DNA from: Alteromonas antoniana
GTDB lineage: Bacteria; Pseudomonadota; Gammaproteobacteria; Enterobacterales; Alteromonadaceae
Direction of reading: 5' to 3'
Length of the DNA stretch: 64,000 bases
Assembly: GCF_019249295.1 (NCBI RefSeq)
Contig: NZ_JAESDH010000004.1
Location: 62,001 to 126,000, forward strand
In this document: positions 8,346 through 17,146 of the stretch, piece by piece
How the letters are laid out: every line of letters begins with the position of its first letter
Numbering within the stretch: position 1 is the first letter of the stretch
Position numbers and translations under genes: made by a program
Notes under the pieces: generated by a model
What the model was told of the DNA's origin: nothing
Databases searched by the model: none
What the model saw: the letters and a program-made list of their open reading frames with translations, nothing else

Positions 8346-9470
8346 ATGTCGCAGCAGATTGTGATAAGCGGAGTAGGGATATGGACTCCGGAACACAGCA
8401 TTACCAATGAGGAACTGGTAGACAGTTATAACGCCTGGGTTGACGCTTACAATGACGACAACAAGCAGGCCATAGAGGCTGGTGAGATCGACGCCAAGCC
8501 CTACTCCAGTGCAGAGTTCATCGAAAAAGCGTCAGGCATAAAACAGCGCTATATTTATCAGAAAGCGGGGGCGCTGGATATTGATCGAATGCGTCCGCTG
8601 ATTGACGACAGACCGGATGATGCGTTGTCGCACCAGGCAGAAATTGCGCTGGCCGCGGCGAAAAAAGCATTATCCGCGGCAAATAAAGACGCCAGCGATG
8701 TCGATGCCGTCATCGTGTCCTGTGCTTACACGCAGCGTGCGTATCCGGCTATCGCGATAGAGGTGCAGGAAGCGCTCGGTATAGAAGGCTTTGCGTTTGA
8801 TATGCTGGTTGCGTGTTCTGCTGCCACCTTCGGGATGCATCGCGCCTACGAGATGTTGTGTGCAGGCAATGCGAAATGTGTACTGGTTATCAATCCCGAA
8901 TTGGTGTCACCGCAAATCAATTATACCGACCGTGACAGCCACTTTATCTTTGGTGATGTGGCTACCGCCACCGTACTGGAACATGCAGAAACGGCCAATG
9001 CCGAACACGTTTACGATGTATTGAGCACCAAAGCCGTTACTAAATATTCGAGCAATATCCGTTCAAACTTTGGGTATATGACACGCGCTCAGGATGTGGA
9101 TCCTTACGGCCCGGACAAATTGTTTCATCAGGCTGGGAGACGCGTGTTCAAAGATGTATGTCCGATGGCAGCAGATCATCTTAGTGAACACATTGAGCGT
9201 CACAACCTGACGGCGTCAGATATCAGGCGCTGGTGGCTGCATCAGGCTAATATCAATATGAATACGCTGATCTGCAAAAAACTTCTGGGGCGGGACGCAA
9301 CTGCGGATGAAGCACCGATAGTGCTGGATGAATACGCGAATACGGCATCTGCCGGCTCGGTCATTGCCTTTGGTCTGAATCATGAAGATCTGGTGAAAGG
9401 CGATGTCGGCGTATTGTGTTCATTCGGTGCTGGTTATTCTATCGGAAGCCTGGTAATTCAGAAGCGCTGA
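8346..9470 (+). CDS. Beta-ketoacyl-ACP synthase III-like (FabH family) condensing enzyme
   Basis: Thiolase-fold enzyme that condenses an acyl-CoA or acyl-ACP primer with malonyl-ACP. The Cys-His-Asn triad is intact: Cys157 (LVACSAATFG), His299 (LHQANINMN) and Asn332 (YANTASAG). At 374 residues it is about 50 longer than E. coli FabH, with an insertion near 30-90. In length and N-terminus it resembles the longer FabH-like proteins of Pseudomonas and Alteromonadales thought to take medium-chain acyl-CoA, so it is probably not the sole FabH. It sits alone, away from fab genes, behind a structured leader and 54 bases before prsK. Primer specificity cannot be read from the sequence. Confidence 0.88.
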   Translation: MSQQIVISGVGIWTPEHSITNEELVDSYNAWVDAYNDDNKQAIEAGEIDAKPYSSAEFIEKASGIKQRYIYQKAGALDIDRMRPLIDDRPDDALSHQAEIALAAAKKALSAANKDASDVDAVIVSCAYTQRAYPAIAIEVQEALGIEGFAFDMLVACSAATFGMHRAYEMLCAGNAKCVLVINPELVSPQINYTDRDSHFIFGDVATATVLEHAETANAEHVYDVLSTKAVTKYSSNIRSNFGYMTRAQDVDPYGPDKLFHQAGRRVFKDVCPMAADHLSEHIERHNLTASDIRRWWLHQANINMNTLICKKLLGRDATADEAPIVLDEYANTASAGSVIAFGLNHEDLVKGDVGVLCSFGAGYSIGSLVIQKR

Positions 9471-9524
9471 CAATAATCAGAGTTCACAGTGACAGTGCGC
9501 TGTGTGTGGTAGTAAAGGGAATCT

Positions 9525-11552
9525 ATGATTGCGGATATAGGATACGGATTAAACAGCCTGGCCTATCTGGTGTTGTTGTTATTGCTGTTTACCGTACGTA
9601 AGTCCGGCCTGGCAAAATATCTGCTGGTTCTCGCCACAATGACCACCATGGGGTGGTCTCTGAGTATGGTGTCTACGGTTTTCGGACCGCTGACTCTAAC
9701 CGGGTTGCTGACAGCCGACGCCATTAAACAACTGGTGTGGCTGCTATTTCTGGCCAGTTGTCTGCAGGATAACTTTGATGATATATGGCAGGTGCTAAAG
9801 CGCCCGGCAACCCTGTTTATCCTTATCCCCCCTGTGGTGACCCTTTTACTTCCCAATCTGGTGCCGTTGGCACCAGCATGGCGCTTTTTGCTACAAACGG
9901 TGCTGGCACTGGAAGTGCTCATCCTGCTTGAAGTTATGTACCGTCAGTCGGGGAATAATCAATGGGCCTATAAACCATTGGTGCTGTATCTGGGGGCTAC
10001 GCACCTGTTTGAGTTTGTGACCTATGCCAATGCCACCATGGTTAGCCAGATTGAAGTCGGATACATCGCCGCCCGGGGATATATTTATCTGTTACTAATG
10101 CCACTGCTTATTGTGGCAATCCGGCGAATCAAGCACTGGGGCGTTGATATTTTTATTTCCCGCGATGTAGTGCTGCACAGCTCATTGTTGCTGGTGGCCG
10201 GCGCCTATCTGTTTGTGATGGCGCTGATTGGTTACGTTATCAACTATCTGGGCGGGAACTGGGGGGCGACGGTACAGATCATTCTTATCGCCCTGTCACT
10301 GGTCCTGTTAATCACGCTTTTCCTATCCAATGCCTTTCGCACTCGGGTAAAGGTGTTTATCACCAAACACTTCTTTGCTAACCAGTATGACTATCGGGTT
10401 GAGTGGGTAAAGCTCACGCGGGCCCTGTCATCCACATCAAATGACTCGGTAACGGTTTACCAGAATGCACTTCAGGCCATGCTTGGGGCAATAAATTATG
10501 ACGAGGGGCGGCTGGTAAAAGTGACCAACGGCGAGTTCGATGAAATCGCCAATGTTAATGCGCAGCCGCTTAGTGACAAAGAGAGGCAGGTGCTGTCGTC
10601 TCTGACCAAATACTGTGCGCAAACCAACTGGCTGATTGATATTGACGAATATCAGATAACCCCGTTCAATTATGAAAATCTGGTGCTGGATCGCGGCGCT
10701 ATTCGCGACTGTCAGTTTCAAATTGTCCTTCCCTTTTTCCGCGACGATGCTGTCTGGGGTTTTGCGTTACTCGATGCTGGCGAGAAAGAAGCCGTCTCGC
10801 TGAACTGGGAGGTGCGCGACTACCTGACAGCGGTGACCGATCAGGTTGCGACATTTGTATATCACCATGAGGCCGCCAGAGCGGTAGCTGAGAACGCGCA
10901 GTTTGCGGCGTTTAACCGCATGTCAGCATTTGTGTTGCACGATTTGAAAAACGTGCTTGCCCAAATCGACCTGATACTGGCGAATGCGGAGCAGCACAAA
11001 GATAATCCTGAGTTTATTGAAGATACCTTTGAAACGCTGCATCATACCAAAGCGCGAATGGATAAAATGTTGCGCCAGCTGACAGAGAAAAAGGTGGAAG
11101 AAGCAGGCCGGGATGAGGCGCAGATGCTATCTGGTCTCATCCAGAATGTCATTGATACGCGTTGTCAGAGTTATCAGCCAACACCCGTGATGCACTGCAC
11201 TGAAGAGTCGGCGGTAGTGGTTGATCCGGATAAACTGGCTAACGTGATGTATCATCTGATCAGTAACGCGCAGCAGGCCACCGACGACAGTGGTAAGGTG
11301 GAAATTCTGCTGCATGTGGACCATGCCAGTCATCGCCAGCTGGTGATGATAGAAGATACCGGTTGTGGCATGGACAAAGCCTTCATAGAAAACCGGTTAT
11401 TCACCCCTTTTGATACCACGAAAGGGAATGCCGGAATGGGCATTGGTGCGTATGACGCAAAAAATTACATGGAGTCAATCGGCGGTAAATTATCGGTACA
11501 GAGTCAGCCAGGCAAGGGAAGTTGTTTTACCCTGGCATTCCCTCTGGATTAG
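9525..11552 (+). CDS. prsK: PrsK-type membrane sensor histidine kinase
   Basis: Sensor kinase of the XrtA/PEP-CTERM-associated PrsK family. The N-terminal half has eight to ten transmembrane helices (about 8-270). A GAF-like domain follows (about 290-450), then a dimerisation helix with phospho-acceptor His472 (FVLHDLKNVLAQ) and a HATPase domain with N-box NAQQA, DTGCGM and GMGIGAYDAKNYM. The 675 residues are typical of PrsK. It is followed 46 bases later by its partner regulator. In other bacteria the pair controls exopolysaccharide and exosortase genes; no exosortase, PEP-CTERM protein or polysaccharide gene is present in this window. Confidence 0.9.
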   Translation: MIADIGYGLNSLAYLVLLLLLFTVRKSGLAKYLLVLATMTTMGWSLSMVSTVFGPLTLTGLLTADAIKQLVWLLFLASCLQDNFDDIWQVLKRPATLFILIPPVVTLLLPNLVPLAPAWRFLLQTVLALEVLILLEVMYRQSGNNQWAYKPLVLYLGATHLFEFVTYANATMVSQIEVGYIAARGYIYLLLMPLLIVAIRRIKHWGVDIFISRDVVLHSSLLLVAGAYLFVMALIGYVINYLGGNWGATVQIILIALSLVLLITLFLSNAFRTRVKVFITKHFFANQYDYRVEWVKLTRALSSTSNDSVTVYQNALQAMLGAINYDEGRLVKVTNGEFDEIANVNAQPLSDKERQVLSSLTKYCAQTNWLIDIDEYQITPFNYENLVLDRGAIRDCQFQIVLPFFRDDAVWGFALLDAGEKEAVSLNWEVRDYLTAVTDQVATFVYHHEAARAVAENAQFAAFNRMSAFVLHDLKNVLAQIDLILANAEQHKDNPEFIEDTFETLHHTKARMDKMLRQLTEKKVEEAGRDEAQMLSGLIQNVIDTRCQSYQPTPVMHCTEESAVVVDPDKLANVMYHLISNAQQATDDSGKVEILLHVDHASHRQLVMIEDTGCGMDKAFIENRLFTPFDTTKGNAGMGIGAYDAKNYMESIGGKLSVQSQPGKGSCFTLAFPLD

Positions 11553-11598
11553 TTCGCAGGTTGAATAAGAATAAGTACATAGCATTGGAACTAGGCGT

Positions 11599-12960
11599 AT
11601 GACAGACACCATTCTTGTCGTTGACGACGATTTGGGGATTCAGAAACAATTAAAGTGGAGCCTGACCGATTACGACGTTGTGTTTGCAGATGATCGTGCA
11701 TCGGCCATTGCGCAGTTACGACGGCATGAACCCAAGGTTGTCACACTTGATTTGGGGTTGCCCCCGGATCCTGCTAATGCGTCAGAAGGGTTAAAGGCGC
11801 TGGAAGAAATTATCGCTTTGGCACCACGCACAAAAGTGATTGTGGTAACGGGCAATAATGATAAAGAGAATGCGCTTAAGGCAATTGATCTCGGTGCTTA
11901 TGATTTTTATCAGAAGCCTATCGATTCTGACACCATCAAGCTACTTATCAACCGCGCGCTTAACTTATCGAAACTTGAGCAGGAAAATCGTGTTCTGGCA
12001 AAGACTCGCCCGGGTATGGGGCGGATCATTGGCAACAGCGATGCTATCCAGGCGGTGGTGCGAAAAGCCGAAAAAATCGCAGGCACGGATATAAGCACGT
12101 TGCTGTTAGGAGAGAGTGGTACCGGTAAAGAGGTATTTGCCCGCAGTATCCACGAGCACAGCCCGCGCAAAGATAAGCCGTTTGTCGCCATTAACTGTGC
12201 CTCTATTCCTGAAAACCTGCTTGAAAGTGAACTTTTCGGCTACGAAAAAGGTGCTTTTACCGGTGCTAACAAAACCACGTTAGGGAAAATCGAAACCGCA
12301 CAGGGTGGCACGCTGTTCTTAGATGAAATTGGTGATATGCCTATCGGTCTTCAGGCCAAAATGTTGCGATTCCTGCAGGAGCGGGTTATCGAGCGGGTCG
12401 GCGGGCGCAGTGAAATTCCGGTCGATATCCGGGTAATTTGTGCCACGCACCGCGACTTACAGAACATGGTCGCTGAAGAATCTTTCCGTGAGGATTTGTA
12501 CTACCGGATTGGCGAAATCCCGATTAATATCCCACCGCTGCGGGACCGCGATCAGGATATTATTTTGCTGGCCCGAACGTTTCTGAATATGTATCGGGAA
12601 GAGTTTAACGCCAAAGCCAAAACGTTTTCCGAGAGCGCAATACAGGCGATGCTGGCGCATAAATGGCCGGGTAACATCAGGGAGATGCAAAACAAGCTGA
12701 AATCCGCCGTTATCATGGCAGAGGGAACCGTTGTGCAGGCCGATGATCTGGGTCTTATGCCAGTTAGTGGTGAGACAGAAACAGAAACGCTTAACCTGCG
12801 CGAAGTGCGTGAAATGGCTGAGAGCCGGGCTATCAGAAGAGCGTATCAGACAGCGGACAAAAACATGTCAAAAACCGCTGAGCTGTTGGGCGTGACCCGT
12901 CCTACGCTTTACTCACTGATTGATAAATATCAGATGGAAGACATCAAAACGGGCGTGTAA
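11599..12960 (+). CDS. prsR: PrsR-type sigma-54-dependent response regulator
   Basis: Enhancer-binding regulator partnered with PrsK. The receiver domain (1-120) has the phospho-acceptor Asp51 (TLDLGLPPD). The AAA+ domain has Walker A GESGTGKE at 171-178 and GAFTGA at 218-223, which contacts sigma-54. The C-terminus carries a Fis-type helix-turn-helix (NMSKTAELLGVTRPTLYSLI). The 453-residue length is standard for PrsR. It should activate RpoN-dependent promoters, usually those of exopolysaccharide and PEP-CTERM genes; such targets must lie outside this window. Its stop codon falls in the terminator stem-loop. Confidence 0.92.
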   Translation: MTDTILVVDDDLGIQKQLKWSLTDYDVVFADDRASAIAQLRRHEPKVVTLDLGLPPDPANASEGLKALEEIIALAPRTKVIVVTGNNDKENALKAIDLGAYDFYQKPIDSDTIKLLINRALNLSKLEQENRVLAKTRPGMGRIIGNSDAIQAVVRKAEKIAGTDISTLLLGESGTGKEVFARSIHEHSPRKDKPFVAINCASIPENLLESELFGYEKGAFTGANKTTLGKIETAQGGTLFLDEIGDMPIGLQAKMLRFLQERVIERVGGRSEIPVDIRVICATHRDLQNMVAEESFREDLYYRIGEIPINIPPLRDRDQDIILLARTFLNMYREEFNAKAKTFSESAIQAMLAHKWPGNIREMQNKLKSAVIMAEGTVVQADDLGLMPVSGETETETLNLREVREMAESRAIRRAYQTADKNMSKTAELLGVTRPTLYSLIDKYQMEDIKTGV

Positions 12961-12971
12961 CGCCCGTTTTC
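12946..12971 (+). terminator. Rho-independent terminator overlapping the prsR stop codon
   Basis: ACGGGCGT/ACGCCCGT stem with loop GTA, flanked by AAA and TTTT. The prsR stop codon TAA overlaps the loop and the 3' arm, so the last codons of the gene encode the 5' arm. Confidence 0.8.
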
Positions 12972-13156
12972 CCTAGTAAGAGCAGTTACAGAAGTAACGT
13001 CGGTTCTGGTTCGCGGACGTTAACTGGCGGCAATGCGCCTGTAAATCCTGCCCCGACCATCTTGTAGACGATTTTCTTTTAGTCTCACTATGGTTGAGCA
13101 TGAACAATCCCGGTAAGCGTGGGCAGGTTTTACGGTATTTATTTTGCTTTTTCCGG

Positions 13157-15286
13157 CTATTCGTCCGGCCAAACAATGCTGGCTACGTTATTTAATGAGG
13201 TGGCCAGTTGCGTGTCAGTAAGCCCGAATTTCTTTTCCAGAGGTGATGGTGCCTGCTTCACTTCAGCTGACTCTGTCGCTTCAAGAATACCCACCCAACT
13301 GTCTCTGCCGGATAGCTTCGCGGCATACAGGCAGTAATCCATCATGGCAAATGTTCGTTGCCAGTCGTACTCATAGGGGCGCGACGTATCCAGCGGGAGA
13401 GAACAAAAGCCGATGCTACAGGTAGCCTGAACATGTTGGCCTTCTCCTAAGTCAAACTGCTGCTGACGCACCGCGACGCGAAAGCGTTCTGCCAGTCCGG
13501 CCATATCCTGACGGTTGGCATGACGACAAATCACCAGAAACTCTTCTCCTCCCCAGCGAATGAGCAAATCTGTTTGCCTGAACACTTCATGGATCACGCG
13601 GGTAAATTGAATGAGGAAGCGATCGCCAGCCAAGTGGCCGTATTCATCATTGATCTGCTTGAAATAATCGATATCCAGCAAGAAGCACAGCAAGTCGCTG
13701 TTTGATGGCTGGGATTCAATGTTATTTGCATAGGCATGCTGGCAGCGCTGTATTTCTCCCGGTAGCTGGGTTTCCAGGTAATGCCGGTTGTACAGGCCTG
13801 TCAGGGGATCACGCAGACTGACCTGCTCCAGCGTACGATAGGCTTCTTCTAACTGATTATTCTTTTGCTCAAGCTCTTTCGTGCGACTTCTGACTTCACG
13901 TTTCAACGTGATGGTAAGCTGACGCTGGCTAAAGCGACTCCACAGCAAAAATATCAGCAATAAAAAGGCAACGAGACTACCTAAAAATAAGGTGGTCCTC
14001 AGGTTTTTCTGCTCAGCTCTGGCCAGCTCGATGGCTTTGTTCTTACGCAACAGCTCAATAGACTGAGCTTGCCTTTCCACTTCAAGCTCGCTTTGAATTT
14101 GGGCCATCGTCATTGCGCTATTGCGATCTATCATCATGGTTTCAAGACGATTTTTTCTGGATAGTGAATCAAACGCTTTTTCATAGTCGCCGATGGCAGT
14201 ATACAGCGACACTTTGACATCTAGCAGTTCTACCTGCGTTTTCAGCTCGTCGCGTTTTTCCGCTTCTTTCAGTCCGTTGTTAGCGTGGATAAGTGCAATA
14301 TCCAAATCGTTAAGTTTGAGAAATGCACGCGCCAGAGCCAGCCGGATATGGGTAGCCAACTGCTCGAAGCCGTTTTGGGTCGCGCGCAGTAGCGCGTCGT
14401 TCAAATGATGCAGGCCTTCACCGGAGTTACCCAGCGCCAGTTCCACTTCACCCAGTGTCGACAGCGCCCAATCGTGATCGCGCGGTGCGCCCAGCGACTC
14501 AAACAGTTCAATGGCACGGTTGAGGTGAGTACGGGCATCCTCGTAGCGCTGCATATTGAGGTATAACTCGCCGAGGTTGCTGTGGCCTTTAGCTATACGC
14601 TGACTTTGCTCAAGCTGTTCGCTGATTGCCAGAGCATCTTTGAGGTAGGCTTCAGCATCGCCATATTGCTCCATATCGGCATAAATATCGCCGATATGGG
14701 TCAGACTCTCGCTGACAGAGGCCAGTGCGTTTTCTGATCGCAAAGTGCCTAATGCTAACTGCAGGGATTCCAGGGCCGGTTCGAACTGACCTAACGACTT
14801 GAGTACTACCCCAATTTTGAGGTGCTGTTCAGCCACACCGGAGCGGTCAGCAAGAGACTGGTAAATTGATTGCGAACGGTACAAGTAATCAAGCGCATCA
14901 GCGTACTGTGCCTGATAGCGATAGTTCTCCCCGAGGTCGGCAAGCAAAACGGCGATTTGCGGGAGCATTTCTTCGCGGGTGTAAATTTCCAGTGCGCTGT
15001 TAAACGCCCGCTCAGCAAGGTCATAGCGGTTTTGTAACGATGAGATGTGGCCGAGCTGGTGAAATGCGGCGGCAATGTCAGCCTGGTGATTTTCACCACG
15101 GGCTTTTTCCAGCAGTACCAGCGCTGCAGCCTCGGCCTGCGGCAGTTTTCCTTCATGCTGCAACGTTGCGATAGTGACAAGCTGGTCTCGGGTGGAGTCT
15201 GAGCTTACCTCCCTGATGATCTCCTGCCGTGCAATGCTGCAAGTGCTGAGAAGAAGCAGGAGGCTACCGAGAAGGCGAACGAGCAT
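13157..15286 (-). CDS. TPR-containing diguanylate cyclase (GGDEF)
   Basis: Predicted inner-membrane enzyme making cyclic di-GMP from two GTP. In order: signal peptide (1-19, ending STCSIA), a periplasmic array of tetratricopeptide repeats (about 70-345), a coiled coil (380-430), one transmembrane helix (431-449), a second coiled coil (455-490) and a GGDEF domain (490-660). The active site reads GGEEF at 579-583 and the product-inhibition I-site RxxD is RQTD at 570-573, so both catalysis and feedback should work. The 709 residues fit TPR-GGDEF proteins common in Alteromonadales. The periplasmic repeats suggest sensing of an envelope protein or peptide; the signal is unknown. Confidence 0.93.
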   Translation of the reverse strand: MLVRLLGSLLLLLSTCSIARQEIIREVSSDSTRDQLVTIATLQHEGKLPQAEAAALVLLEKARGENHQADIAAAFHQLGHISSLQNRYDLAERAFNSALEIYTREEMLPQIAVLLADLGENYRYQAQYADALDYLYRSQSIYQSLADRSGVAEQHLKIGVVLKSLGQFEPALESLQLALGTLRSENALASVSESLTHIGDIYADMEQYGDAEAYLKDALAISEQLEQSQRIAKGHSNLGELYLNMQRYEDARTHLNRAIELFESLGAPRDHDWALSTLGEVELALGNSGEGLHHLNDALLRATQNGFEQLATHIRLALARAFLKLNDLDIALIHANNGLKEAEKRDELKTQVELLDVKVSLYTAIGDYEKAFDSLSRKNRLETMMIDRNSAMTMAQIQSELEVERQAQSIELLRKNKAIELARAEQKNLRTTLFLGSLVAFLLLIFLLWSRFSQRQLTITLKREVRSRTKELEQKNNQLEEAYRTLEQVSLRDPLTGLYNRHYLETQLPGEIQRCQHAYANNIESQPSNSDLLCFLLDIDYFKQINDEYGHLAGDRFLIQFTRVIHEVFRQTDLLIRWGGEEFLVICRHANRQDMAGLAERFRVAVRQQQFDLGEGQHVQATCSIGFCSLPLDTSRPYEYDWQRTFAMMDYCLYAAKLSGRDSWVGILEATESAEVKQAPSPLEKKFGLTDTQLATSLNNVASIVWPDE

Positions 15287-15813
15287 AGTGGTTCCGTAGT
15301 TGTCGTATCGTTTAGTATTGTAAGCATTGTCAAAGCGGCATGCGGTTCACCTGACAGCAACAGACGCTTGTATAAGAAGACAGGCTGAAAGCCTGCTTTC
15401 GCCATCCGGGCAAAGCCTGTCAGGCACAAGACATTATTGAGTAGTAGCCGGTGAGCCGGGTAACCTTGGAGCCTGCCTTTACTTTCCTGACAGCAGGTTA
15501 ACAACGACATTCTACTGTCAGTCTTTAGCGTACCATTGTCCACAATATTCGCGTAAAAAAAAGCCACAAAAATGCGTGATAAGTATGAGGTGTGAAACGC
15601 AGGTATGCCAATGTGCATGCCCGTTGCACAAGTTTACCGAACAGACTCTGGTTATCGTCGTGGCGGTAATTTCCGGTAATGTGGTAACCGACCGTCATCA
15701 ACGGGGAGCAAACCTTTCACTGAATTAATCATATCAGAAAGAGAAAACACTGCTTTTCCTCACTATAGTCGCTATGCTGTGAAGGTAAATTAACTGGAAA
15801 AAAGGATACAACG
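15287..15813. other. 527-base intergenic region with repeated and inverted motifs
   Basis: Divergent control region between the diguanylate cyclase and the peroxiredoxin genes. The half next to the cyclase is rich in related short repeats: CCTGACAGCA occurs directly at 15350 and 15486, and CCTGTCAGG at 15416 is its inverse. A long stem lies between them (see the structured element). The half next to the peroxiredoxin is AT-rich and likely holds its promoter. A 137-codon frame on the minus strand (15205-15618) overlaps the cyclase start and was rejected. Confidence 0.4.
15379..15465 (+). ncRNA. Putative structured RNA, loosely resembling the c-di-GMP-I (GEMM) aptamer
   Basis: An 8-bp perfect stem pairs 15379-15386 (GACAGGCT) with 15414-15421 (AGCCTGTC). 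An alternative hairpin is CAGGC-TGAAA-GCCTG (15381-15395). GCAAAGCC follows at 15410 and GGTGAGCCGGGTAACC at 15450-15465. The order GAAA-loop hairpin, GCAAAGCC, then a GGT-AGCCGGGT-ACC stem resembles the GEMM-I riboswitch, but the 5' conserved CACGCACAGGGCAAACC block is missing and the spacing is off. In this orientation it would lie about 350 bases before the peroxiredoxin gene. It could instead be a repeat element or act on the minus strand before the cyclase gene. Confidence 0.25.
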
Positions 15814-16554
15814 ATGAGCGAAGAACGATTTCCAAATCACGAAGGCAAGCGGGTACCGGATGTCACATTTGCCATTCGCGAAGGCGACAACTGGGTAAGC
15901 AAAAAGACCAGCGACCTGTTTGCGGGCAAAAACGTTGTGGTGTTTTCTTTACCGGGCGCTTTCACTCCGACGTGTTCTTCTACACACCTGCCACGCTATA
16001 ACGAGCTGGCGAAGGTTTTCAAAAAGCATGGTGTTGATGACATTGTCTGTGTGTCAGTGAACGATACCTTTGTTATGAATGCCTGGGGGCTGAATCAGGA
16101 AGCGGCGAATATTACTTTACTGCCCGACGGTAACGGCTTGTTTACTGAAGGGATGGGCATGCTGGTTGATAAATCAGACTTAGGCTTTGGCAAGCGCAGC
16201 TGGCGCTATTCCATGCTGGTAAAAGATGGCGTGGTTGAGAAAATGTTCATTGAGCCCGATCTTCCTGGCGACCCGTTTGAAGTATCTGACGCAGATACAA
16301 TGCTTAACTATATTGCGCCGGAAGCAGAGGCGCAGGAGTCGGTATCGGTGATAACAAAACCGGGATGTCCACATTGTGCTCGTGCGAAGTCGTTGCTGGC
16401 AGAAAAAGGCATCGATTTTGAAGAAATCGTGCTGGGTCGCGATGCGACGCTGACTTCCCTTACCGCTATTAGCGGTCGCACAACCGTACCTCAGATCTTT
16501 ATGGGAGGTAAGCATATTGGCGGTGCCGACGATCTCGAGTCCTATTTCGCCTGA
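15814..16554 (+). CDS. Peroxiredoxin-glutaredoxin fusion (hybrid Prx5)
   Basis: Cytoplasmic glutathione-dependent peroxidase that reduces hydrogen peroxide and alkyl hydroperoxides. The N-terminal peroxiredoxin-5 domain (1-165) carries the peroxidatic Cys54 in [14 protein letters not shown]. The C-terminal glutaredoxin domain (175-246) carries CPHC at 185-188 and the TVPQIF glutathione-binding segment. The fusion and the 246-residue length match the hybrid Prx5 proteins of Haemophilus and Vibrio. The attached glutaredoxin lets glutathione recycle the enzyme. GGATACAACG precedes the ATG. Such genes are often OxyR-controlled, but no convincing OxyR site was seen. Confidence 0.95.
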   Translation: MSEERFPNHEGKRVPDVTFAIREGDNWVSKKTSDLFAGKNVVVFSLPGAFTPTCSSTHLPRYNELAKVFKKHGVDDIVCVSVNDTFVMNAWGLNQEAANITLLPDGNGLFTEGMGMLVDKSDLGFGKRSWRYSMLVKDGVVEKMFIEPDLPGDPFEVSDADTMLNYIAPEAEAQESVSVITKPGCPHCARAKSLLAEKGIDFEEIVLGRDATLTSLTAISGRTTVPQIFMGGKHIGGADDLESYFA

Positions 16555-16647
16555 ATGGGATAAGTCAGATACGCTTTGAGTCAGTCTGCGGTCGCCCGGG
16601 CTAGTAGCCTGTACATCGCGGCCTGTAGGCGGCTTATCCGGATCCGG

Positions 16648-16833
16648 CTAACAACGTGTCGGGGTTTGTCTCTGAGCGACGCATGACAGGTCCTGCGTCG
16701 CTGCATACACAGTCAAACTCTCGATGGTAGCTGGCAGTGAATAGCGACTGCCTGGTTCCAGCTTAAGCGGTGGTCTGTCACGCATTATCTGCTGCGCGTC
16801 AGAACTCCGCGAGTCTGATACCCGCATATCCAT
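16648..16833 (-). CDS. Possible small protein, 61 residues
   Basis: The frame starting at the ATG at 16833 has GGAG seven bases upstream, a near-ideal ribosome site. The product begins MDMRVSDSRSSDAQQ and has a middle part PLKLEPGSRYSL followed by a beta-like stretch. It has no hydrophobic helix and no recognised domain. Support is the ribosome site and an open frame in an otherwise empty gap; a chance frame is quite possible. Confidence 0.28.
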   Translation of the reverse strand: MDMRVSDSRSSDAQQIMRDRPPLKLEPGSRYSLPATIESLTVYAATQDLSCVAQRQTPTRC

Positions 16834-16900
16834 CTTGTTACTCCACATCTGCTATTGATTACGTTGCAGAAATTTACCGTATCCGTGTTATCCCCTTACC

Positions 16901-16935
16901 CTGGTCTTTGCTTTTTCAAAAGTAAAGGTGACCAG
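16901..16935. repeat. Imperfect 35-base hairpin
   Basis: CTGGTC pairs with GACCAG, and inside it TTTGCTTTT pairs with AAAAGTAAA (one G-T pair), with a three-base GGT bulge and a two-base loop. There is no T-run outside the stem. It may be an RNA hairpin, a small palindromic repeat or an operator; nothing decides. Confidence 0.4.
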
Positions 16936-16954
16936 ACCCTCAGAAGGGCTCACG

Positions 16955-17092
16955 ATGCCGCATATTGTTCGCTTAGGCGCAATGAAAGTTTGCGTCGGGC
17001 AGTGCCGTAAAGGTGAACGTTCAGCTGTGCGTAAGAAGGCTACGCCCTGGCTCGCTGACATTTTCCCGGACCATGCTACACTGGCGGTCTAA
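16955..17092 (+). CDS. Possible small protein, 45 residues
   Basis: Open frame beginning MPHIVRLGAMKVCVGQC, with AGAAGGG about seven bases before the ATG and codon choice like that of its neighbours. The product is basic and has a CxxxC pair (VCVGQC). It does not match a family known to me. The promoter proposed for the downstream hydrolase lies inside its 3' part, which weakens the case. Confidence 0.25.
   Translation: MPHIVRLGAMKVCVGQCRKGERSAVRKKATPWLADIFPDHATLAV
17055..17082 (+). promoter_or_regulatory. Putative sigma-70 promoter for the alpha/beta hydrolase gene
   Basis: CTGACA (17055-17060) and TACACT (17077-17082) separated by 16 bases, ending about 65 bases before the GTG start. Confidence 0.4.
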
Positions 17093-17146
17093 AAAACGCG
17101 TAGGTGCAACCTTGCCTTACTACTATTACCGCAATAAGGAGTCGAT

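Larger units (their letters stand above)
16555..17146. other. 592-base intergenic region between peroxiredoxin and hydrolase genes
   Basis: Unusually long gap. It holds two possible short genes (16648-16833 minus and 16955-17092 plus), an imperfect hairpin at 16901-16935, several short GC palindromes near 16600-16650 (for example CCGGATCCGG) and a likely promoter for the hydrolase at 17055-17082. No T-run terminator follows the peroxiredoxin gene. Confidence 0.4.

Noticed and set aside
15205..15618. 137-codon minus-strand frame overlapping the cyclase start
   Set aside because: It runs out of frame across the signal peptide of the clearly real cyclase, has no ribosome site and no recognisable domain.
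15740..15813. OxyR site before the peroxiredoxin gene
   Set aside because: ATAG and CTAT elements occur, but their spacing does not match the OxyR pattern.
16901..16935. Terminator between peroxiredoxin and hydrolase genes
   Set aside because: The hairpin has no T-run and is 350 bases past the peroxiredoxin stop, so it was listed only as a hairpin.
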